Shown: positions 11,566 through 17,131 of the stretch, one piece after another
Layout: the number at the start of each line of letters is the position of its first letter
How positions within the stretch are numbered: the stretch's first letter is position 1
Source: an uncultured Oscillibacter sp.
GTDB taxonomy: Bacteria; Bacillota; Clostridia; Oscillospirales; Oscillospiraceae
NCBI GenBank assembly: GCA_910583695.1
Contig: CAJTZL010000054.1
Span: 1 to 17,131 of the forward strand
Direction: 5' to 3'
DNA length: 17,131 bases
Program-made: the position numbers and the translations under genes
Notes under the pieces: model-generated
Told to the model about the DNA's origin: nothing
What the model saw: only the letters and a program-made list of their open reading frames with translations
The model's database searches: none

Positions 11566-13593
11566 TCAGAACGCCTCCTCGGGATAGACATAGGCGTCCG
11601 CCGGATAAATCACGCTGCCGGTATTCGGGAAGCTGTTGGGGTCGTAGTCCCCCTCGTAGGGCACGCCCTCTTCCCCGTCCTCCAGGGCGCACTGCTCCGC
11701 GTAGGTCAGCAGCCTCCGGCTCCCGTTCACAATGCCAAGGTCCTCCAGGGCCTTGAGAGTCTCCGTGCAGTAGGCGGAGAGGCTCAGGGAGACGGTCTGG
11801 GAGTGGGGGCCTGCCTGGGGACGCTCCAGGTCGGTGACGGAGTAATAGAGCTCCAGGCCCCCGGTGCAGATGGCCTGGTTATAGAGGTCGTCCAGCAGGA
11901 ACAGGGTCCGTCCGAAGTGCCCCGCCGCCACGTCCCGCCGGACGGCGGCCTCCAGGGCCTTGGCCTGCTCCAGGGTCAGGTCCAGCTGTTCCATCTCCTT
12001 TGTCTCCGGGTTGTAGAGGCGGTCGGCGTAGCCGCCGGTGAGGCGGGTTTCAAGGTTCTCCCTGTAAACATGGCCGAAGATGTTGGCCTCCTGGATGGCG
12101 GGGTTGGCGGCCAGGGCGGCCAGCTTTTGCAGGGCCTGGGACCGCTCCATCCGCTCCTGGGAGAAGGGGAGGTTATACATGCGGCTGGTGCTGGGGGAGT
12201 CGATTTCGCCCTCATAGTATGTGACGTCCAGATAGGCCACGGAAACGTCCTCCGCCCCCAGGCCCCGCCGGCTTTTGTTCAGGTCCTCCCGCTCCGCCAG
12301 GACGGCCTGGTGAACGTCCAGAATGTCCTGAACCAGGGCAGGGTCCGTCAGTCTGGCGCCGACGTATCCGTTCCCGCTGTTGACCCTCAGCCAGACGCTT
12401 CCCACCTCCTCCGGCCGGGGCGTCCAGCCCTCCACACCCAGGGGATCCAGCGCCACGGCAGCGCAGAGGGCGGCGGAGGCCAGCAGCGTGGCCAAAGCCC
12501 CCTTCCAGCTTCCCCGGAACACCCGGAGGGACTTGCTCAGCAGCATGGAGGCGATGTAGTACCCAATCACGCCGGATGCCGCCATGCAGAGGGCCAGGGG
12601 AACCGGGTTGGCGGTGCGGGTGGTCTCATAGCCCGCGAAGAACACGCTGTAGAGAGCCATACCCCCGGTGAAGGCGGCGCAGAGGGCGAAGCCGTAGCGG
12701 AAGACGGGCTTCATCCACCCCACGGCCACCACGTCCCCGGCGCTCTCGCTCCTCCTCCGGCGGTACAGGGCCCAGGCGCAGGCCAGCAGGACCACGCCCG
12801 CCAGGGCGTACACGGCGATGAGCCAGCCGTTGACCAGCGTCGCGGACTTCAGGACGGATTGTTCCCAGCCCTCGGGGGTCATGACCTGCGTATACTCCGT
12901 GTCCACGTCCAGCCTTCTCGCCAGGTACAGGGTGGGGCTCAAAAACTCCACAACGCCCTGATAGGACCGCTCCACGCCGAAGTAGAACATGGTCATGAGC
13001 CTCGTGACCAGCCACTCGGCCCCGGCGGCGATGAAGTGGAAGATGAAATAGAGGGCCGCGAAGGCGAAGGGGTTGCCGGTGACGAAGACCACCGCCGTGG
13101 CGGAGGCGAAGTAGAAAAAGCTCAGTCCCAGAACGCTGAGGATGGTCACGGCCAGGCCCACGGGCTCCACGCCTCCGATTGCGGCGAAGATGAGGATGGT
13201 CAGGGTTCCGGTGACGGCGTAGGGAATCAGCATCATGGCAAGACCCGAGAGGAAGTCCGTGAGGAAGATCCCCTTCCGGGTGATGGGCAGTGCGTGGTAC
13301 ATCCCCACGCTCCGGGGGTTGTACAGCCAGCCCCAGGCCGCCAGGGCGCACAGGACCGCGTACAGCAGGGAGAGGATGGGGATGATCCAGGCCACCACCG
13401 CGTAACAGCCCGCGGTAGTGGACAGGGGGTCGCTCATGGGCTCCCCGAGAAAGCTGCCCTCCCGGATGAGGACGGTGAGGAGGGCCAGGGGGAACAGGGC
13501 CCCCACGAAGGACGCGCCGCCCCACAATGGCCAGAACCGGGTGAGGTTCTTTTGGAAGAGCGTGGAATTAAAGTACGATGTCTTTGACCGCAT
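11566..13593 (-). CDS. ABC-2-type transporter permease with large extracytoplasmic C-terminal domain
   Basis: A 675-residue membrane protein with about nine hydrophobic segments (roughly 27-44, 63-90, 112-139, 143-172, 175-197, 251-276, 301-320, 331-352, 364-383). A soluble region of about 290 residues follows, with few hydrophobic stretches and many Tyr, Asp and Glu. The motif ALPITRKGIFLTDF (101-114) after the second hydrophobic segment is typical of permeases paired with YtrB-like ATPases. The C-terminal domain resembles the DUF6449 region of such clostridial permeases, from memory. Its start overlaps the ATPase 3' end by 26 bases, showing coupled translation. Substrate unknown; export or sensing of cell-envelope-active compounds is suggested by the operon. 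Confidence 0.88.
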   Translation of the reverse strand: MRSKTSYFNSTLFQKNLTRFWPLWGGASFVGALFPLALLTVLIREGSFLGEPMSDPLSTTAGCYAVVAWIIPILSLLYAVLCALAAWGWLYNPRSVGMYHALPITRKGIFLTDFLSGLAMMLIPYAVTGTLTILIFAAIGGVEPVGLAVTILSVLGLSFFYFASATAVVFVTGNPFAFAALYFIFHFIAAGAEWLVTRLMTMFYFGVERSYQGVVEFLSPTLYLARRLDVDTEYTQVMTPEGWEQSVLKSATLVNGWLIAVYALAGVVLLACAWALYRRRRSESAGDVVAVGWMKPVFRYGFALCAAFTGGMALYSVFFAGYETTRTANPVPLALCMAASGVIGYYIASMLLSKSLRVFRGSWKGALATLLASAALCAAVALDPLGVEGWTPRPEEVGSVWLRVNSGNGYVGARLTDPALVQDILDVHQAVLAEREDLNKSRRGLGAEDVSVAYLDVTYYEGEIDSPSTSRMYNLPFSQERMERSQALQKLAALAANPAIQEANIFGHVYRENLETRLTGGYADRLYNPETKEMEQLDLTLEQAKALEAAVRRDVAAGHFGRTLFLLDDLYNQAICTGGLELYYSVTDLERPQAGPHSQTVSLSLSAYCTETLKALEDLGIVNGSRRLLTYAEQCALEDGEEGVPYEGDYDPNSFPNTGSVIYPADAYVYPEEAF

Positions 13594-14461
13594 AATCGGC
13601 GCCTCCTAACTCGTAGATGAAAATTTCCTCCAGCGTCAGCGGAACGGCGTCCACCAGCATGGGCTCATAGACCGCCAGGCGGTTCTGGGCCTCCGCCGCG
13701 TTCATGCGCATGATCAGGGTGTGGATGCGCCCCACGTGGGACGCGTGGAGGACCTCCAGGTCCTCCGGCACGCCGCCGCCGTCCTGGAAGACCACTTGCA
13801 GCTTCACCATGTTGTCCTGCAATTGGGCCAGGGAGCGCTCCAGCAGAACCTTCCCGTGGTCCAGGATGCCCACGTGGTCGCACACGTCCTCCAGCTCCCG
13901 GAGGTTGTGGGAGGAGACCAGCACCGTGGTCCCCCGCTGGCTCACGTCCCCCAGCACCAGCGACCAGACCTGCCGCCGCATGACGGGGTCCAGGCCGTCC
14001 ACCGGCTCATCCAGAACCAGATAGTCCGGCATGGCGCTGAGGGTCAGCCAGAAGGCGGCCTGCTTCTGCATGCCCTTGCTGAGACGGCGGAGAGGCCGCC
14101 GCTCGTCGATCTGAAAGACCTCTTTCAGCTTCTCGTACCGCTCCATGGAGAAGTTGGGGTAGAAGCCCCGGTAGAACCGGCACATGTCCCGGATGCTGGC
14201 CTGGGGGAAGTAATACCAGTCGTCGGCAATGGCAGCAATCCGGGATTTCAGGGCCTCGTTCTCCCAGACGGGCTCCCCGTCGATGCACAGCTCCCCCTCG
14301 TCCTGGCGGTAGACGCCGGTCAGGCACCGGAGCAGGGTGGATTTCCCCGCGCCGTTGGGGCCCACAAGGCCATAGACGCTCCCCGCGGGGACGGACAGGC
14401 TCACGCCGTCCAGGGCGGCGAAGCCGTCGAAGCGTTTCACGGTGTTGACAATCTGTATCAT
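13568..14461 (-). CDS. ABC transporter ATP-binding protein (YtrB-like)
   Basis: A 297-residue nucleotide-binding subunit. Walker A GPNGAGKST (34-42), Q-loop Q87, signature LSKGMQKQ (127-134, a common variant of LSGGQ in this subfamily), Walker B YLVLDEP (147-153), D-loop GLD and switch H185 (SSH) are all present, so it should hydrolyse ATP. A C-terminal extension of about 80 residues follows the core. The start codon overlaps the regulator stop as ATGA, a classic coupling arrangement. It energises the adjacent permease. Confidence 0.94.
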   Translation of the reverse strand: MIQIVNTVKRFDGFAALDGVSLSVPAGSVYGLVGPNGAGKSTLLRCLTGVYRQDEGELCIDGEPVWENEALKSRIAAIADDWYYFPQASIRDMCRFYRGFYPNFSMERYEKLKEVFQIDERRPLRRLSKGMQKQAAFWLTLSAMPDYLVLDEPVDGLDPVMRRQVWSLVLGDVSQRGTTVLVSSHNLRELEDVCDHVGILDHGKVLLERSLAQLQDNMVKLQVVFQDGGGVPEDLEVLHASHVGRIHTLIMRMNAAEAQNRLAVYEPMLVDAVPLTLEEIFIYELGGADYAVKDIVL

Positions 14462-14856
14462 ACTGTTTCCTCCCTCTTCCCCCCGGCGGGGAACCCGCCG
14501 GGGGTCTCTTCTTCAAGAAGAGACCGGAGCTCTTCCTGGCTGACGCCGAGATACCGGAGCTCCGCCACAAGCTCCCGGGCCCGCTCCCAGAGCTCCTTCC
14601 GGCGGGACGTGTCGGCGTCCGGGTCCCCGGTGGCAAAGCTGCCCTTCCCGGGGACGGAATAGATGTACCCCTCTCCCTCCAGCTCGTTGTACGCCCGCTG
14701 GATGGTGTTGGGGTTGATGGACAGCTGCGTCGCCAGGGACCGGACCGAGGGGAGCTTTTCGTCCGTCCCGATGGCCCCGGTGACAATCAGCTTGCGGAGC
14801 CCGTCCTTGATCTGTTCATAGATGGGGCGGGAGTCCCGGTAATTGAGGCTGATCAC
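14458..14856 (-). CDS. GntR-family regulator, YtrA subfamily
   Basis: A 132-residue repressor with a GntR winged helix (about 10-76: PIYEQIKDGLRKLI, LPSVRSLATQLSINPNTIQRAY, GKGSF) and only a short helical tail, which defines the YtrA subfamily. Members repress their own ABC operon and respond, directly or not, to cell-wall-active stress. I chose GTG 14856 because an AAGG-rich ribosome binding site lies 6-10 bases upstream and the protein then starts at the conserved N-terminus. It heads the four-gene operon and its likely operator covers the promoter. Confidence 0.92.
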   Translation of the reverse strand: MISLNYRDSRPIYEQIKDGLRKLIVTGAIGTDEKLPSVRSLATQLSINPNTIQRAYNELEGEGYIYSVPGKGSFATGDPDADTSRRKELWERARELVAELRYLGVSQEELRSLLEEETPGGFPAGGKREETV

Positions 14857-14907
14857 CGCATACCTTCCCTTCCGCGGCAGGGCTCCCCCCGCCGCACGTT
14901 GTTGGCA

Positions 14908-14943
14908 AACTGTATTAACTGTATTAAGAAAATTAACACAGTT
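14908..14943. promoter_or_regulatory. three-half-site operator candidate for the YtrA-type regulator
   Basis: AACTGTATTAA (14917-14927) and TTAACACAGTT (14933-14943) form an inverted repeat with one mismatch and a 5-base centre. A further direct copy, AACTGTATT, begins at 14908, so three half-sites lie at 9- and 16-base offsets. The element covers the -10 box and the predicted transcription start of the operon, the right place for autorepression. Confidence 0.65.
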
Positions 14944-14958
14944 ATGGCGGTTTGTCAA
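14930..14958 (-). promoter_or_regulatory. promoter of the gntR-ABC-amidase operon
   Basis: On the minus strand a perfect TTGACA (14953-14958) is followed after 17 bases by TAATTT (14930-14935), a poor -10 box. The weak -10 lies within the dyad at 14917-14943. Expected start is near 14923, giving a leader of about 65 bases. Confidence 0.55.
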
Positions 14959-15031
14959 GGGGGGAATGAAATTTCCGGCGGAGGGGCGGGAAAAATTTCC
15001 CCGTTTTCCCGGAAAAATCACGAATGGCCCC

Positions 15032-15060
15032 TTTACAATGGGAAATCACTATGATATAGT
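15032..15060 (+). promoter_or_regulatory. promoter of rpsO
   Basis: TTTACA (15032-15037) and TATAGT (15055-15060) are 17 bases apart, each one mismatch from consensus. Transcription would start near 15067, leaving a leader of about 105 bases before rpsO. Confidence 0.75.
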
Positions 15061-15066
15061 AACGAA

Positions 15067-15171
15067 GTCCGCCCGGCGGATACATGCATCCCCTACGCTT
15101 TGTGCCGCGGAGCTTCACCGGCCCGGCGCACAGTGTTGCGGGGAATCTTTTGGAAAGGTGGAAACCATACT
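15067..15171 (+). promoter_or_regulatory. rpsO 5' leader, possible S15 autoregulatory RNA
   Basis: The leader contains TCCGCC/GGCGGA (about 15068-15080) and long-range pairing potential between TGTGC (about 15100-15104) and GCACA (about 15128-15132). This is enough for a branched structure near the start codon. S15 is known to bind structured leaders of its own mRNA in several bacterial groups, but I could not match this one to a named consensus. Confidence 0.35.
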
Positions 15172-15438
15172 ATGCTTCGCAAGGAAGAAAAGACCGCAAT
15201 CATCAACGCCAACCGCACCCACGAGTCCGACACCGGCTCCCCCGAGGTCCAGATCGCCATTCTGACCGAGCGCATCAACGTGCTCACCGAGCACATGCGG
15301 GCCAACCCCCAGGACAAGCACTCCAACCGCGGACTCCTGAAGATGGTCGGTAAGCGCCGCAGCCTCCTGGACTATCTCCAGAAGAAGGACGTGGAGCGTT
15401 ATCGCGCCCTCATCGCCAAGCTGGGCATCCGTAAGTAA
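15172..15438 (+). CDS. rpsO: 30S ribosomal protein S15
   Basis: 88 residues, the standard length of S15, with the characteristic THESDTGSPEVQIAILTERI (21-40) and HSNRGLLKMVGKRRSLLDYL (about 50-69) blocks. It binds 16S rRNA helices early in small-subunit assembly. ATG 15172 gives the conserved N-terminus, with a GGAAAGGTGG ribosome binding site upstream. It is followed by a terminator and then pnp, the order also found in Bacillus and in E. coli. Confidence 0.98.
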   Translation: MLRKEEKTAIINANRTHESDTGSPEVQIAILTERINVLTEHMRANPQDKHSNRGLLKMVGKRRSLLDYLQKKDVERYRALIAKLGIRK

Positions 15439-15444
15439 AGCGCG

Positions 15445-15476
15445 AAAAGGGCGGCGGGTATTCGCCGCCCTTTTTT
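15445..15476 (+). terminator. intrinsic terminator after rpsO
   Basis: AAAAGGGCGGCG pairs with CGCCGCCC plus the first T residues, with a 6-base loop and a run of six T. It starts six bases beyond the rpsO stop. Since no good promoter is visible before pnp, partial read-through here may supply pnp mRNA. Confidence 0.92.
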
Positions 15477-15545
15477 CCCTGTGAAGAATCCAGCCCCGCG
15501 ATCTCCCAGCCCCATCCACCCCTGCGGGAGCCGCCGCTTTTTGTG

Positions 15546-15590
15546 TTTGAACGTTTCCCCAGCGCCCCGGGCCCTGGGGGAAGGTTCAAA
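15546..15590 (+). promoter_or_regulatory. long stem-loop in the pnp leader
   Basis: TTTGAAC (15546-15552) pairs with GTTCAAA (15584-15590), continued inward by TTTCCCCAG/CTGGGGGAA with one G-U pair and one G-G mismatch, closing an 11-base GC-rich loop. The whole helix has about 17 stacked positions. There is no T-run, so it is not a terminator. It resembles the double-stranded leader of E. coli pnp, where RNase III cuts and PNPase then represses its own translation; the parallel is inference. Confidence 0.55.
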
Positions 15591-15602
15591 TACGAAAAGG
15601 AC

Positions 15603-15633
15603 CGCTCCCGCCCGGACAAAACGAAAAGGAGCG
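15603..15633 (+). promoter_or_regulatory. helix that would mask the pnp ribosome binding site
   Basis: CGCTCC (15603-15608) is fully complementary to GGAGCG (15628-15633), which includes the AGGAG used for the pnp start at 15639. Pairing would close a 19-base loop and hide the binding site. Confidence 0.45.
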
Positions 15634-15638
15634 TATTT

Positions 15639-17131
15639 ATGTCTACCATCATCACCCAGAGACAGTTCCCCCACTACCGCAAGTACGAAATGACCCTGGC
15701 GGGCCGGCCCCTGACCCTGGAGGTCGGGAAGCTGGCGGAGCTGGCCAACGCCGCCGTCATGGTGGGCTACGGCGACACCCGGGTTCTGGTCTGCGCCACG
15801 GCCTCCGCCCGCCCCCGGGACGGCATCGACTTCTTCCCCCTCAGCGTGGACTTTGAGGAGAAGCTCTACTCCGTGGGCCGCATCCCCGGCAGCTTCATGC
15901 GCCGGGAGGGCCGCCCCGGCGAGAAGGGCATCCTCACCAGCCGGGTCATCGACCGGCCCATCCGCCCCCTGTTCCCCCACGACTTCCGCAACGACGTCTC
16001 CATCATGGCCACGGTCATGAGCGTGGATCACGACTGCTCTCCGGAAATCTGCGGCCTCATCGGCGCCTCCGCCGCCCTGGCCATCTCCGACATCCCCTGG
16101 CACGGCCCCGTGGGCGCGGTGAAGGTGGGCCTGGTGGACGGCAAGCTCATCTTCAACCCCGCCAGCGAGGAGCGGAAGGTCTCCGACCTGGACGTGACCG
16201 TGGTCTCCACCGGGAAAAAGGTGGTCATGATCGAGGCGGGCGCCAACGAGGTGGACAACGACACCATGTTCCGGGCCATCCAGATGGCCCACGAGGAAAA
16301 CCAAAAGCAGGTGGAGCTCATCAACCGGATGGTCTCCGAGATCGGCAAGGAGAAGTTCGACTATCCCCACGCCGACTTTGACGAGGAGCTGTTTGAGAAA
16401 ATTGTCTCCGCCACCATGGACGAGGCCCGGGCCGCCATGGACACCGACGACAAGAACATTCGGGAGACCCGGTGGAACGCCCTCATTGAGAAATGGCACG
16501 AGCGGTTCCTGGACGAGTACCCCGAGATGGACAGGTACCTGGACGAGATCACCTATAAATTCCAGAAGAAGATTGTCAAGGCCTGGCTTCTGGAGGGCCA
16601 CCGGGTGGACGGACGGCAGAAGAACGAGATCCGCCCCCTGGGCTCCGAGGTGGGGATTCTGCCCCGGGCCCACGGCTCCGGTCTCTTCACCCGGGGACAG
16701 ACCCAGGTCCTGTCCGTGGTCACGTTGGACACCCTCTCCGCCAACCAGAAGCTGGACACCATCTGGGAGGAGACGGAGAAGCGCTATATGCACCACTACA
16801 ACTTCCCCGGCTACAGCGTTGGAGAGGCCAAGCCCGCTCGTTCCCCGGGGCGGCGGGAGATCGGCCACGGCGCTCTGGCCGAGCGGGCTCTGCTCCCGGT
16901 CATCCCCGACGTGGAGCAGTTCCCCTACGCCATCCGGGTGGTCAGCGAGGTGGTGAGCTCCAACGGCTCCACCTCCCAGGGGTCTGTCTGCGGCTCCACC
17001 CTGGCGCTGATGGACGCGGGCGTGCCCATCAAGGCCCCCGTGGCGGGCATCTCCTGCGGACTGATTCAGGACGACGACGGCGGCTTCACCACCTTCATCG
17101 ACATCCAGGGCGTGGAGGACTTCCACGGCGA
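15639..17131 (+). CDS. pnp: polyribonucleotide nucleotidyltransferase (PNPase), 3' end cut off
   Basis: The reading frame is open from ATG 15639 to the window edge, about 497 of an expected 700 or so residues. The KH and S1 RNA-binding domains at the C-terminus are therefore outside the window. The first RNase PH-like core has YSVGRIPGSFMRREG and LTSRVIDRPIRPLFP. The linking helical domain follows, and the second, catalytic core begins near residue 325 with GRREIGHGALAERAL, SVCGSTLALMDAGVP and GVEDFHG. The enzyme degrades RNA 3' to 5' using phosphate. AAAAGGAG lies 8 bases before the ATG. Confidence 0.97.
   Translation, partial: MSTIITQRQFPHYRKYEMTLAGRPLTLEVGKLAELANAAVMVGYGDTRVLVCATASARPRDGIDFFPLSVDFEEKLYSVGRIPGSFMRREGRPGEKGILTSRVIDRPIRPLFPHDFRNDVSIMATVMSVDHDCSPEICGLIGASAALAISDIPWHGPVGAVKVGLVDGKLIFNPASEERKVSDLDVTVVSTGKKVVMIEAGANEVDNDTMFRAIQMAHEENQKQVELINRMVSEIGKEKFDYPHADFDEELFEKIVSATMDEARAAMDTDDKNIRETRWNALIEKWHERFLDEYPEMDRYLDEITYKFQKKIVKAWLLEGHRVDGRQKNEIRPLGSEVGILPRAHGSGLFTRGQTQVLSVVTLDTLSANQKLDTIWEETEKRYMHHYNFPGYSVGEAKPARSPGRREIGHGALAERALLPVIPDVEQFPYAIRVVSEVVSSNGSTSQGSVCGSTLALMDAGVPIKAPVAGISCGLIQDDDGGFTTFIDIQGVEDFHG

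Noticed and set aside
10864..13587. Very long plus-strand open frame (907 codons) opposite the permease, and similar long frames opposite vor, ilvE and pnp
   Set aside because: They lie antisense to clearly recognisable genes and their translations are low-complexity, rich in Gly, His, Gln and Val. They arise because GC-rich third positions leave few stop codons in the opposite frames.

Overview
The window looks like chromosome of a high-GC, Gram-positive anaerobe of the class Clostridia, probably in the gut Oscillospiraceae (Flavonifractor/Lawsonibacter type). The reasons are strong third-position GC bias, AGGAGG-type ribosome binding sites, sigma-A-like promoters, a ferredoxin-dependent 2-oxoacid oxidoreductase, a YtrA-type GntR/ABC operon and the order rpsO then pnp. 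The family placement is inference. No phage, transposon or CRISPR signature was seen.

Left part (1-3029, minus strand): a CstA-family transporter, cut by the window edge, lies behind a small conserved protein of unknown function. Both are read from a clear promoter at about 2143-2171 through a leader with two perfect inverted repeats. Upstream and co-oriented is a FadR/FCD-type GntR regulator. It is divergent from the next operon (3230-6525, plus strand), which encodes a MinD-like P-loop ATPase and the four subunits (delta, alpha, beta, gamma) of a 2-oxoacid:ferredoxin oxidoreductase that best fits the 2-oxoisovalerate (Vor) type. A 13-base motif (TTGTGTACRATTT) occurs once in the cstA-operon promoter region and once in the Vor leader. 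The GntR protein may therefore control uptake and oxidation of 2-oxo acids together.

Middle part (6446-10084): a convergent lipoprotein gene; a hairpin-rich stretch with no convincing gene; ilvE (branched-chain aminotransferase) with its own strong promoter and terminator; tRNA-Val(GAC) with promoter and terminator; and an SDR-family reductase. IlvE makes branched 2-oxo acids and Vor would oxidise them to branched acyl-CoA and reduced ferredoxin, so the two fit valine/leucine/isoleucine fermentation, although they are separate transcription units.

Right part: a minus-strand pair encodes a membrane-anchored small protein and a 56-residue protein. Next is a tightly coupled minus-strand operon (14856 back to 10900) of a YtrA-type GntR regulator, an ABC ATPase, a large ABC-2-type permease with an extracytoplasmic C-terminal domain, and a zinc amidase acting on peptidoglycan. 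Its promoter is overlaid by a three-half-site operator candidate. This looks like a cell-envelope stress unit. Finally rpsO (S15) and pnp (PNPase, cut by the window edge) run on the plus strand. The pnp leader holds a long stem-loop and a helix that would mask its ribosome binding site, suggesting post-transcriptional autocontrol.
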